Origin: a bacterium
GTDB lineage: Bacteria; Zhuqueibacterota; Zhuqueibacteria; Residuimicrobiales; Krinioviventaceae
Direction of reading: 5' to 3'
NCBI GenBank assembly: GCA_029561455.1
Contig: JAKQIY010000063.1
Location: 1 to 44,805, forward strand
DNA length: 44,805 bases
Under the pieces are notes generated by a model. It did not search any database, was not told where the DNA came from, and worked only from the letters and a program-made list of their open reading frames with translations. The first letter of the stretch is position 1, and each line of letters begins with the position of its first letter. The translations under genes were made by a program, and so were the position numbers. Positions 35,616-43,907 of the stretch are shown here, in pieces.

Positions 35616-36581
35616 ATGCCGAACCCATCAACCCCGTCTGCAGATCGGCCGGATATTAACCGTCCGCCTCTTTCCCCGCATCGTTTCACTCACCAGGCAA
35701 TGGCAACGATATTTGAAATAATCATCGACCATCCCGACCGCGCCTATGCGCAGCAGGCGGCCTGGGCGGCTTTTCAGGTTGCCGATAACCTGGAAAAAGC
35801 GCTGAGCCGCTTTCTGGAATACAGCGATATATGCCGCATCAACAGCGCCAAAACCGGGGACAAACTGGTGATCGGCCTGGATGCCTTTACCTGCCTGCAG
35901 GAATGTAACCGCATGTATATGCTCACCGGCGGCGCGTTTGATATTTCCGTTGGCGCGTTGATGGACTGCTGGCTGGATAAAGACAAAAAATTAAAAAATC
36001 CTGCTGCGGAAGAACTGCAAGCTTTAATGCAGAACCGGGGTAAGACGTTATTATTACTGAATGATGCGGATTATTCGGTAGAAATAAAGCATTCGCCATT
36101 GCATATAGACCTGGGCGGCTTTGGCAAGGGCTATGCCGTTGACCGCATGGCCGAAAGCCTGGCGGAATGGGATATCGAAAATTATATTTTACACGGCGGC
36201 CTCTCTTCGGTGCGGGCGCATGGCGGCATGAGCGGGCAAACCGGCTGGCCGGTGTCGATCAGCAATCCCTTTCAAAATTATGCCCCGTTACGGCAGTTTA
36301 ATCTGCATAACCGTTGTATGAACGGCTCGGGACTGCAAAAAGGCAATCATATCATCGATCCGCGCAGCGGCCGGCCTCTTACTATTCAGCGCGCAGCCTG
36401 GGCGTTCTCGCCGGATGCCGCAAGCGGTGATGCGCTGTCCACGGCATTTATGGTCATGTCGCTGGATGAGATTGGGCAATTGTGCCGTACTCATCATGAA
36501 TTTCAGGCAGTTATCATCGAAATGGAGAACGCTCAGCCGGGCGCTGAAAAAGTTTATTACTATGGAGATATTGTGCAATAA
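35616..36581 (+). CDS. apbE: FAD:protein FMN transferase (ApbE family)
   Basis: A 321-residue ApbE-family protein that attaches FMN covalently to Thr/Ser of target flavoproteins. The family landmarks are present: AMATIFEI near the start, TGGAFDISVG, HIDLGGFGKGYAVDRM, HIIDPRSGRPL and SGDALSTAFMVM. No signal peptide is seen, unlike many periplasmic ApbE proteins, so it may act in the cytoplasm. It lies 12 bp after the membrane glycosyltransferase, with only a weak ribosome site. No target with the DxxSGAT-type flavinylation motif is found in the window. Confidence 0.88.
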   Translation: MPNPSTPSADRPDINRPPLSPHRFTHQAMATIFEIIIDHPDRAYAQQAAWAAFQVADNLEKALSRFLEYSDICRINSAKTGDKLVIGLDAFTCLQECNRMYMLTGGAFDISVGALMDCWLDKDKKLKNPAAEELQALMQNRGKTLLLLNDADYSVEIKHSPLHIDLGGFGKGYAVDRMAESLAEWDIENYILHGGLSSVRAHGGMSGQTGWPVSISNPFQNYAPLRQFNLHNRCMNGSGLQKGNHIIDPRSGRPLTIQRAAWAFSPDAASGDALSTAFMVMSLDEIGQLCRTHHEFQAVIIEMENAQPGAEKVYYYGDIVQ

Positions 36582-36790
36582 TGCCTGTAAATTGTTCCCT
36601 CAATGTTCTCTGCTCGCCCAGGGAATCCTTCCCAGGGCGCACAATAAGGCAGGACATGTTGTCCTGCTTAACGCTTTGCGTTCATAAAATGGTGGGATAG
36701 AATCCCACCCTACACACTTGTGCCCCGGTGGGAGTCTCGATTCGTCCGGTCTCACCAGACTCGACCTTCCTACTCGATGTCAGCCTTTCA

Positions 36791-36855
36791 TTTGTTCGTT
36801 GTCCCGCCTTCAGGCGGTTTTTGGTGTAACTGGCTAAAGCCAGGACTACAAACTG
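36791..36855. repeat. short paired-hairpin element, CTTCAG/CTTTAG type
   Basis: The left arm is CCGCC-TTCA-GGCGG (36804-36817). The right arm is CTGGC-TAAA-GCCAG (36830-36843), which read from the other side is CTGGC-TTTA-GCCAG. Both arms have related outer flanks (TTCGTTGTC against TTTGTAGTC). The stems differ by two compensated base pairs (T-A to C-G and G-C to C-G). Confidence 0.75.
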
Positions 36856-36863
36856 TAATTTTA

Positions 36864-36988
36864 ATTGCCACGACATTCATGTCGTGGTTTGAGGAAAGGA
36901 GATGAATGACTTTAGTCAAATAAGTTTATTGAGGCTAAAGCCTGGTTGTTTTGTTTGGGGTATTCCACGATCTAAAGATCGTGGCAAT
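36864..36988 (-). repeat. paired-hairpin element, copy 3 (inverted core)
   Basis: A 125-bp copy. The left arm is ATTGCCACG with inner stem ACA/TGT and loop TTCA. The core is in the opposite orientation to copies 1 and 2 (GACTTTAGTC first, GGCTAAAGCC second). The right arm has inner stem ATC/GAT and loop TAAA, ending CGTGGCAAT. Confidence 0.85.
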
Positions 36989-37178
36989 GAAAGGATTTTA
37001 GCTCGGTCTGGGAATCCTTCCCAGGCCGCCAAATACGGCAGGACATGTTGTCCTGCTGAACGCCTTGCGGTCATAAAATGGTGGGATAGAATCCCACCCT
37101 ACACACTTGCGTAAATAAAATGGTGGGTAGAATTTTGCCCTGCAAACTATACGGCAACATGCAACTAAACTAACTTCG

Positions 37179-37895
37179 TCACCGGCTCCCCGCCAATGCC
37201 CGTTTTATGCGCAGCAATTCCTTCAGCATATTCAACGGTGTGCGGCTCATGGATAACCGGCTATCCGGATCGGCGGTCCATTCGATGGGGAACTCGCAAA
37301 TTTTATACCCCTGCCTTTGCGCCCGCAAAATAATTTCGATATCAAACATAAAGCCATCAGTAATACACTCACCATACAATTGCCGGGCAATCTCTCCCTT
37401 GTAAATTTTCAATCCGCACTGGGTATCGGTAAAGCGCATGGGCAGCCCCATGAAGAGCAAGAGAATTTTCCTGAACACAAACGACGCGATGCGTCGCGGC
37501 AAGATATGCGGCGCAACGATCCGGCTGTGTGGCAAATAGCGTGAACTGTGGGCAATATCACAGCGGCCGTCCCGAATCATGTGCAGGCCGGCTGCGACAT
37601 TCGTGTATGGTATGGTGTTGCCGCTGTCGATGAACAGGACAACCTCGCCTTGCGAGTCTTTTATGCCGGTGCGGACTGCATGACCCTTGCCGCGGGTTGG
37701 CCGGTAGTCGATCACCCTTGCTGCCGGGCAATTGGCACTACGGGCAACCTGCACGGTGTTATCCTTGCTGCCGTCGCTGACAATAATGATTTCCCCGCGC
37801 AAATTATTATTATGTAAAAATGCCGCTGCATTGGCTAGGTCTTTGCCGATCTTTTCCTGTTCGTTAAGTACCGGAATGATAATTGAAATATCCAT
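37179..37895 (-). CDS. GT2 glycosyltransferase (polyprenyl-phosphate sugar type)
   Basis: A 238-residue family 2 glycosyltransferase resembling ALG5 and dolichyl-phosphate mannosyl/glucosyl synthases. The pattern is ISIIIPVLNEQEKI, VSDGSKDNT, RGKGHAVRTGI, VLFIDSGNT (metal-site region), FTDTQCGLKIYKGE and DGFMFDIEIILRAQR. It would load a sugar from a nucleotide donor onto a polyprenyl phosphate at the inner membrane. ATG 37895 is chosen because GGAG lies 9 bases upstream, inside a slightly longer GTG frame. It faces apbE and could feed the GT-C enzyme at 34005. Confidence 0.88.
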   Translation of the reverse strand: MDISIIIPVLNEQEKIGKDLANAAAFLHNNNLRGEIIIVSDGSKDNTVQVARSANCPAARVIDYRPTRGKGHAVRTGIKDSQGEVVLFIDSGNTIPYTNVAAGLHMIRDGRCDIAHSSRYLPHSRIVAPHILPRRIASFVFRKILLLFMGLPMRFTDTQCGLKIYKGEIARQLYGECITDGFMFDIEIILRAQRQGYKICEFPIEWTADPDSRLSMSRTPLNMLKELLRIKRALAGSR

Positions 37896-38740
37896 GAACG
37901 CAGGCTCCACAAAATGAACTCACTGGCAACAAGGGTAATGCTGTTATTGCTAATCTAGGAAATTTACATTGAATCGCAAGGGATTTCGTTTTTTGCATGA
38001 TGGGAAAATGGTAAAAAATTGTATCAAGTAATTCAAGCGCTACGCACCTGGAAATCAAAACGCCTGGCTCGCCCTGGGAATCCGTCCCAAGCCGCCAAAT
38101 AGGGCAGGACATGTTGTCCTGCTGAATTCAAGATCGCGCCGGATATGTATCCGGTGCGGATGATAAGGCCGAACATTTGGCCGTAAATTTATTTGCTTTG
38201 GCGGGCGTCTCGATGCGTCCGGTCATTATGATCGTCCCAGGGTTGCACCCTGGGATGCCCAAGGCCAGGAGGCTGTGCCTACTGCATACTCTTGTCCCTG
38301 ATCGCCCTGGATTTCATAATCCAGGGCGGATAGTAGATTGGGATTTCCAATCCCATAACGGGATTGAATCCCGTTTCCAAATTTGGCCCTGGACTAGGAA
38401 GTCCAGGGCCATCAACGCCACCTCGTATTGGGGGACGGTTCTGCAAAATAATAGATCGCCACCGGGCTTTGCTCCGGGACGATCATACCGGGAGGCTGTG
38501 CCTACTGTATATTTTTTGCAGGACAGCATGTCCTGCCTTAATGTGCGGACTGGGGAACATCCCCAGTCCGAGCGGGCGTCTCGATACGGGCCGGAAGATG
38601 AATCCCGCAAAGCGGGCCCACTCGACGACCGTTCGTTTTTTATGAGACCTGCTTGATGGCCGGATTTTCTATCTGCGTAAATCTGCGACATCTGCAGATA
38701 ATTCTTTATTAGAAAAAATCTGACGTTATTAGACATTTTT
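37896..38740. repeat. dense cluster of unlike short hairpins
   Basis: No gene is supported. Between about 38060 and 38640 many different perfect or near-perfect hairpins follow each other: GGACA-TGT-TGTCC (38104-38122), CCGGAT-ATGT-ATCCGG, CCCAGGGT-TGC-ACCCTGGG, AGGC-TGT-GCCT (twice), CCCTGGATT-TCAT-AATCCAGGG, GGGATT-TCC-AATCCC, ACGGGAT-TGA-ATCCCGT, CCCTGGACT-AGGA-AGTCCAGGG, GGACA-GCA-TGTCC (38518-38536) and CTGGGGA-ACA-TCCCCAG. Cut copies of family A occur at 38207 and 38577. The hairpins share a 3-4 base loop and 5-9 bp stem but not sequence. Confidence 0.8.
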
Positions 38741-38743
38741 CGC

Positions 38744-38772
38744 TTGCCAATTTTGCCGGACTTTTCTATATT
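38744..38772 (+). promoter_or_regulatory. promoter of riboswitch-btuB transcript
   Basis: TTGCCA (38744-38749), a 17-bp spacer and TATATT (38767-38772) form a good housekeeping-type promoter. The expected start is about 38780, just ahead of the riboswitch. Confidence 0.7.
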
Positions 38773-38787
38773 ATCAGCGATAAACTT

Positions 38788-38960
38788 TCCGGTTTCGTAA
38801 CGGAACTAACAGGGAAGCCGGTGCAAATCCGGCGCAGCCCCGCTACTGTAAAGGGATACAAGAGCCGCGCGTACAGGCCGCAGCTTGTACAGTCACTGGG
38901 AAACCGGGAAGACGCGGTTCAAGGCCATGCCCCAAGCCAGGAGACCTGCCGGAATGACAG
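38788..38960 (+). promoter_or_regulatory. cobalamin riboswitch
   Basis: The conserved aptamer pieces occur in order: GGGAAGCCGGTGCAAATCCG (38812-38831), GCAGCCCCGCTACTGTAA (38834-38851), CACTGGG (38894-38900) and the B12 box AGCCAGGAGACCTGCC (38935-38950). Adenosylcobalamin or methylcobalamin binding normally shuts off the downstream gene. The 230 bases from here to the receptor start carry no clear intrinsic terminator; GC-rich sequence near 38970-38990 could pair to hide a signal. The leader is long, and the switch mechanism is not resolved. Confidence 0.95.
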
Positions 38961-39192
38961 AGTGAGCAGCCTTCGCGGGTAAGGCGCGCCGATAACTTTC
39001 AGGATCAAAGCAATCAATCATTCACAAACAGCTTTGTTCATTCCTGCCGCTACAAGTTATTCATCTCTTTTTTATCATCCACTATAATTCATTGAATTTT
39101 GCATGACGGCATTGCACTTGCCGGAAAAGGATCGTTTCTGGTGTATTTTTGCCGGCCATTTAAAACCTGATTCCTTTTGAAAGTGAGGAGAG

Positions 39193-41370
39193 ATGAAAAA
39201 GCTTTATCAATTCACGGTAGTACTCGTATTTTGTTATGCGTTAACGTCTTTTCCCGTTATCGCGGGAACCATGACCGGTCGCGTGCTGGATATTGTTACC
39301 CGGCAGCCCATGCCGGATGTTAATGTGCAGGTGCAGGGCCAGGCAGCCGGCGCAGCTACCAATACCGACGGGGTCTTTCAAATTAACAATTTACCGGCCG
39401 GTGTTTACACTCTTGTTGTTTCCTGCATGGGTTATCGTGCAGAAATCATTCCTGATCTGCGCCTGGTCAATGAATCGGATAAAAATGTAGAAATTTTGCT
39501 GACGCCAACAGTTGTAGAGGGCAAAAGCGTTATGGTCACAGCCTCACGCAGCCGCTCGCTGCTGCGCGATATGCCGGTTTCCGGGGCGATCATTTCCACC
39601 GCCGAACTGCAGAATAAAACACCGCTCACCCTGGCGGAGGCTATGGCGCCGGTGTCGGGCGCTACGTTCAAAGCCTATGGTCAAACCGGGGCTATGGAGA
39701 CATTATCCCTGCGCGGTTCTTCATACGAACAGGTGTTGATATTGTGGGACGGCCAGCGTATCAACTCACCGCTTAACGGCGGCATCGACCTCGGCATTAT
39801 TCCCCTGCAAAGTATTGAAAAAATTGAGGTGGTGCAGGACGGCTATTCTTCGCTGTACGGCGCCGATGCTATGGCTGGAGTGGTCAACCTGGTCAGCAAG
39901 GAACCGGCAGCCGACGGCGCTCTGCATGGTTCGCTCAATGCCATGGTCGGTTCTTTTGGCCTGAGCAAAGAAGAATTGAGTATAAACCAGGGGCTGGGCG
40001 CTGTTAGTTATATGCTGGCCGCGCACCGCACCGACAGCGACGGCGATTTTGATTACCGTACCCCTGCTGCGCCAGGCGGCGCCGCTAAAACTCTACAGCG
40101 TGAAAATTCAGCGCTGGAGCAAAACGCTGTATTCGGCAGACTGGCCTGGACTATCTCCCCGGCCACCACAATCAACGCCCTCGGCGAATGGACCTCTACC
40201 GAGCGTGGCATTCCCGGAGCTTTGAATAATCCCACGGTTAACGGCAGCCAGGAAGATGAGACCGCCCGTTACCATCTCAATGTGGCTCATCGGCAGTCCC
40301 GCGCCTGGGCGCTGCGGGTGAACAGTTTTTACCACACCCATAATGTACACTATATCGATGAGAATCCCTGGTGGCCGACCGATAGCCATAATGACGCCGC
40401 GTCGGCGGGTGCGAGCCTGCAAAACGATCTGCAGTTCAGCCGACAGAAATTTATCGCCGGGGCAACTTTTCAGCAGGATAACGGCACAGGCAAGGATGTC
40501 GGCGAACATGAGCGCAGCAACACGGCGCTGTTTGCTCATGGCGAATTCCACCTGCTGCCGGCCATGTCTTCCTTGTCCCTCTTTGTTATGCCGGCTATAC
40601 GTTACGATCATTTCTCCGATTTCGGCAATACGATCAACCCGCGACTGGGGGTGTTGCTGGCCAGACCCGGCGCCGCTTACCTGGGAGTACGCGGCAGCAT
40701 CGGCCGCTCATTCCGCGCGCCGACGTTCAACGACCTGTACTGGAACGAAGATATGTACACCAAAGGCAACCCGGATTTAAAAGTGGAAAGTTCCGATAAC
40801 TATGAATTCGGTCTACGCGGCGCACTGCCGGTTATTGGTGGATTATCTATCGATGCCTGCTATTTTCATAAAGATGCTAAAGACTTGATCAACTGGGGAG
40901 TCGACGCCGCTTCCGGCAAATGGATGCCGCAAAACGTCAGTGCCGCGCAACTCAGCGGCGGCGAATTCAGCCTGTCTCTGCCGCATATCAGCCGCTATTT
41001 TTCGCTGGATATGAATGTAACGCGCCTGTCCGCTATCAATAAAAGCGGGGTTGCCGGCGTCAACGATAAACAGTTGATCTACCGCGCCCCGTGGTCCACC
41101 GGAGTGGTCGGCGGCGCAGCCTGGAAATCGTTGCACATCACCCTGACCATGACGTACCTGGACAAGCGTTATGCCGACGAAATGAACACCAAACGACTCG
41201 ATGCCTGCACCTTGCTGAACGCCGACCTGGCGCTACGTCCGTTGCCATATCTTAAACATGTCAGCCTGGTGTTATCCGTGTTGAATGTTGCGGATAAGGA
41301 TTATATCCTGGTCGACAGCTATCCCATGCCCGGCCGTATGCTGCGGGTCAGAACCGGGATTGAATTGTGA
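39193..41370 (+). CDS. TonB-dependent cobalamin receptor (BtuB-like)
   Basis: A 725-residue outer-membrane receptor. It has a signal peptide (MKKLYQFTVVLVFCYALTSF), then a CarboxypepD_reg-like domain (about residues 26-110, GTMTGRVLDIVTRQPMPDVN), a plug (about 115-230, VMVTASRSRSLLRDMPVSGA) and a beta-barrel ending RVRTGIEL. The N-terminal domain is the arrangement common in Bacteroidetes-like receptors. The cobalamin riboswitch ahead of it points to vitamin B12 or a related corrinoid as cargo. No btuCDF transport genes or cobalamin synthesis genes follow, so uptake across the inner membrane must be encoded elsewhere. GAGGAG lies just before ATG. Confidence 0.92.
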   Translation: MKKLYQFTVVLVFCYALTSFPVIAGTMTGRVLDIVTRQPMPDVNVQVQGQAAGAATNTDGVFQINNLPAGVYTLVVSCMGYRAEIIPDLRLVNESDKNVEILLTPTVVEGKSVMVTASRSRSLLRDMPVSGAIISTAELQNKTPLTLAEAMAPVSGATFKAYGQTGAMETLSLRGSSYEQVLILWDGQRINSPLNGGIDLGIIPLQSIEKIEVVQDGYSSLYGADAMAGVVNLVSKEPAADGALHGSLNAMVGSFGLSKEELSINQGLGAVSYMLAAHRTDSDGDFDYRTPAAPGGAAKTLQRENSALEQNAVFGRLAWTISPATTINALGEWTSTERGIPGALNNPTVNGSQEDETARYHLNVAHRQSRAWALRVNSFYHTHNVHYIDENPWWPTDSHNDAASAGASLQNDLQFSRQKFIAGATFQQDNGTGKDVGEHERSNTALFAHGEFHLLPAMSSLSLFVMPAIRYDHFSDFGNTINPRLGVLLARPGAAYLGVRGSIGRSFRAPTFNDLYWNEDMYTKGNPDLKVESSDNYEFGLRGALPVIGGLSIDACYFHKDAKDLINWGVDAASGKWMPQNVSAAQLSGGEFSLSLPHISRYFSLDMNVTRLSAINKSGVAGVNDKQLIYRAPWSTGVVGGAAWKSLHITLTMTYLDKRYADEMNTKRLDACTLLNADLALRPLPYLKHVSLVLSVLNVADKDYILVDSYPMPGRMLRVRTGIEL

Positions 41371-41506
41371 GACGTGAGACGGCAAACGTCAAACGTGAGA
41401 CGTGAGACGAAGCAGTGGGGTACGCCTTGTACAACCTGATTGATAGGGTCGGGGTAGTACCCAAAAATTTGGGTAGGGTGGGATTCTATCCCACCATTTT
41501 TACTTT
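41371..41506. repeat. tandem ACGTGAGACG words and a hairpin repeat
   Basis: Just after the receptor stop, the word GTGAGACG recurs four times within about 40 bases (41368-41408). The same words occur in reverse near 18160-18195. A GTGGGAT-TCT-ATCCCAC hairpin follows at about 41478-41494. Confidence 0.75.
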
Positions 41507-41585
41507 ATTGCCACGTCATTTATGACGTGGTCTCGAGTTTGGACATTAGAAAAAGAAATAATAAAATTCTATGTAGTAAAAATCA

Positions 41586-43112
41586 CTATGAATATGAATA
41601 AAGCATCGATGCTAAAATATTAACTGGTAATTTTACCGGCTTTGTTATCATGTCTGCATGTGTAACAAAGCCTCTTTTTTTAGCCTCTATTTTTGAATGG
41701 GGTTTTTTTCGTTTTCTTTTTTTTCTTTTTATACTATCGAGTTGTTTTATGTCTTGTTGAAGCTGTTGAACCATAATTTCCCGTCTGAATTCTGACACCA
41801 AGTCTAAAGTAGATGGTCGCCTTGTTTTTCCCTTACGCCAGGCCGGTAATGGCAGATAATCTTTTGTTCTTTCCGGCCCATAAGCATTAACCCCTGCCAG
41901 TAACAACAAACTGTATACCATCATTGTAAACTGCGGATTTCGTTCTACAGATTTGTCTGATCTTACTTGTGCGTCTCCCAGGCCCATTATACTTTTTTCA
42001 TCCTGATGATTTACTTCAATGTCCCAACGGAAAAAATAATATTGCAAAAGAATTTTAATTGGTACATCTACATAAGGGGTTAAAAAATAGGCGGGATTAC
42101 GATAAAGTAATTTTGAGTTCTTGCTTTTACGATAACGTAGAGGTTCGATTATTATCAGCCGTTGTGGTACCGGCCCTGTTCCATTTTGCCACAACACCGG
42201 TGCAATTGTTTTAAAACGCAATTGATGGAATTTATCTGTTGCATAGATACTTTCCGTCTGCCAGGGATAATCGTCACTTTTACGAATTTCTTCCGGGCTT
42301 GGCAAACGATCTCCATATACTTTATGTCGACCTTTTCCGTCCGATTGCGGAGATTCAAAGGGTTTATAAATTTTCAGATCTTTACGTGTCCGGACAATGT
42401 AAATTATAGTTGCTGGTAAATTTTGAAGAAAGGCTTTATTGCAAAAACTTCCGTCAGCAGATAAGAATAGTGGTTTGTTTGTGCCGTTTGGTAGTTTATC
42501 AACCTGCCGGCGGATTAATAATGCCGTCTGATGACCGACAACACTGACCTTTTTTTCTTTTTGCTCATTCTTGTAATGCTCAAAGGCTTCTTGCGACTCA
42601 TTTTTCCGCGGCCGTTTTGCCGGCGCTGCTTCCTTTAAATAAACAGGCACTGCCCGCGCGGTATCGTATCGATTTTGAGGATTAATAACACAGGAAACTT
42701 GTAATAAACGAATGGCCGGATTCAAATTGATGTGGTAGGGTAAAGACATTGGATCACGTAAAGTGCGCACGGCTTTGATTTTTTTCCCCGTCTTGGGACA
42801 GTGGGTTTCATCCATAACAGCCAATACAGCATTTTGATACCAATCGCAATGTTGATCACATTCTTTGAAAATTTCAAATTCCAGGTCCTCTGCATTCCAT
42901 TGCCGTTGTGAAAATAATTTATAATCTGCTGACCAGTCTTTGAATTGTTCGTTTTTGCTGCAAATCATCCGGCTGATCATGTGCCGTCCATAGGTTATTA
43001 TGTGAGAATATGCCAATGCTCGCGCACGTTCATAAGTTTCAATCCTGTGAAAATAGGGCCGAAAACGAAAAAACAATTCATCAAAAGAATTAATCAGGTC
43101 CATGTTTCTCAT
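41586..43112 (-). CDS. DDE transposase, IS4/IS701-like
   Basis: A 508-residue transposase with an RNase H-like DDE core. The first acidic site is in LAVMDETHCPKTGKK (residues about 97-111). The second is in LFLSADGSFCNK (about 222-233). The third (Glu) is in FFRWDIEVNHQDEK (about 365-378), followed by GLGDAQVRSDKSVER. The C-terminus is very basic (KRKKRKRKKPHSK). Nothing appears truncated, so the element may be active. It overlaps the upstream HARE-HTH gene by 4 bp (ATGA). The exact IS family is uncertain. Confidence 0.83.
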   Translation of the reverse strand: MRNMDLINSFDELFFRFRPYFHRIETYERARALAYSHIITYGRHMISRMICSKNEQFKDWSADYKLFSQRQWNAEDLEFEIFKECDQHCDWYQNAVLAVMDETHCPKTGKKIKAVRTLRDPMSLPYHINLNPAIRLLQVSCVINPQNRYDTARAVPVYLKEAAPAKRPRKNESQEAFEHYKNEQKEKKVSVVGHQTALLIRRQVDKLPNGTNKPLFLSADGSFCNKAFLQNLPATIIYIVRTRKDLKIYKPFESPQSDGKGRHKVYGDRLPSPEEIRKSDDYPWQTESIYATDKFHQLRFKTIAPVLWQNGTGPVPQRLIIIEPLRYRKSKNSKLLYRNPAYFLTPYVDVPIKILLQYYFFRWDIEVNHQDEKSIMGLGDAQVRSDKSVERNPQFTMMVYSLLLLAGVNAYGPERTKDYLPLPAWRKGKTRRPSTLDLVSEFRREIMVQQLQQDIKQLDSIKRKKRKRKKPHSKIEAKKRGFVTHADMITKPVKLPVNILASMLYSYS

Positions 43113-43450
43113 CCTTCATGTTTCTGATCAATTAAATAAAAAGTATTGGGACCGGTCTTTATAAACCGGTCTTGCCTTTTTACTCTTTTAGTAAGCGCTG
43201 AAACGATGGATTCTTTATCGATTTGGGTTTTGAATCGTTGTTGGATAGTATTAATAATAGTGTCAATATGCATGGGACGATTTGATGCACAAAGTATGTC
43301 ATAAGCCATATCTATTTGCGACATACCTTTTTCTTCGTTTTCGGTCTTGTCGTAACCATATTCTTTTCGTAGCTGTCTGATAACATTTATTTGCGCTCTA
43401 AGTAAATGTTCATAAAGCATTAATATTTCTTCAGAAATTTTTGTAGACAT
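43109..43450 (-). CDS. HARE-HTH-like winged-helix accessory protein
   Basis: A 113-residue protein whose C-terminal 70 residues resemble the HARE-HTH winged helix (SQIDMAYDILCASNRPMHID, then VSALTKRVKRQDRFIKTGPN, ending FYLID). The N-terminal part is helical and charged. HARE-HTH domains occur in RNA polymerase delta, restriction and chromatin-linked proteins and are thought to bind DNA. ATG 43450 is chosen because GGAGG lies 5-6 bases upstream; the longer frame starts at TTG within that site. It is the first gene of the insertion sequence and is coupled to the transposase by a 4-bp overlap, so it is likely a regulator or end-binding partner. Confidence 0.72.
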   Translation of the reverse strand: MSTKISEEILMLYEHLLRAQINVIRQLRKEYGYDKTENEEKGMSQIDMAYDILCASNRPMHIDTIINTIQQRFKTQIDKESIVSALTKRVKRQDRFIKTGPNTFYLIDQKHEG

Positions 43451-43583
43451 AGTATCCTCCAAATTAAATGTAATGCTGGAAGATACAAAATAATATATGT
43501 AATGTCAAGTGAATTATGCAACATACATTATTTTTTTCTTAAAATGTCCAATGTCGAGACCACGACATGAATGTCGTGGCAAT

Positions 43584-43907
43584 AAATGTGGGTAGCATAT
43601 AGTCCCGGCTTTAGCCGGATTCGTAATAAACTGCCTGAAGGGGGTACTACAAACAGATCGCGCCGGGGTTGCACCCCGGTGCGCACTAACGGGAGGACTT
43701 GGCCCTCACATATTAAATCATAAACCAATTCTTGAATTTGCTTTTAATTTTGCATGCAGGTGGCGTAGCCTTCTGGCCTTGTACGTTCCAGGGCTCAGCC
43801 CTGGGACGATCATACAGACCTGGAACAAAAAATAATATTACACTTGATATTTTAAAAGACATTTTGCATATTTATTTGTAATTGAATATAAAGAACAAGG
43901 TTGGAAT
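43584..43907. repeat. hairpin repeats right of the insertion sequence
   Basis: No gene is supported. It contains a second CTTTAG/CTTCAG paired element at 43599-43654: left arm CCGGC-TTTA-GCCGG (43605-43618), right arm CTGCC-TGAA-GGGGG (43631-43644, one unpaired position). CCGGGGT-TGC-ACCCCGG follows near 43663-43679, and CCAGGGCT-C-AGCCCTGG near 43786-43803. The last 60 bases are AT-rich and probably hold the promoter of the next gene. Confidence 0.75.

Larger units (their letters stand above)
36582..37178. repeat. repeat region between convergent genes
   Basis: No gene is supported. It contains GCAGGACA-TGT-TGTCCTGC-type hairpins at 36649-36667 and 37038-37056, GTGGGAT-AGA-ATCCCAC at about 36690 and 37080, CTGGGAA-TCC-TTCCCAG near 37010, a diverged family A repeat at 36733-36780, and two paired-hairpin elements (36791-36855 and 36864-36988). 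It separates plus-strand apbE from the minus-strand GT2 gene and may end both transcripts. Confidence 0.85.
41507..43583 (-). mobile_element. insertion sequence inside an inverted hairpin pair
   Basis: A two-gene element bounded by imperfect inverted ends. TTGGACATT begins at 41539 on the left, and its reverse complement AATGTCCAA ends at 43551 on the right. Directly outside, TCGAG occurs at 41533-41537 and at 43554-43558, a likely 5-bp target duplication, giving an element of about 2016 bp (41538-43553). Outside that lie two CCACG hairpins in inverted orientation. The left has inner stem TCA/TGA and loop TTTA; the right has ACA/TGT and loop TTCA when read inward. The flanks match each other over 41 bp with 36 identities, so a longer terminal repeat including the hairpins is the alternative reading. 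Confidence 0.75.

Noticed and set aside
38788-38960. tRNA-like or rRNA fragment in the GC-rich leader
   Set aside because: The conserved blocks, including the B12 box, identify a cobalamin riboswitch; no tRNA arms are present.
39640-39665. SGAT in the BtuB-like receptor as an ApbE flavinylation site
   Set aside because: The motif needs Asp three residues before Ser; here the context is APVSGAT and it lies in the TonB plug domain.
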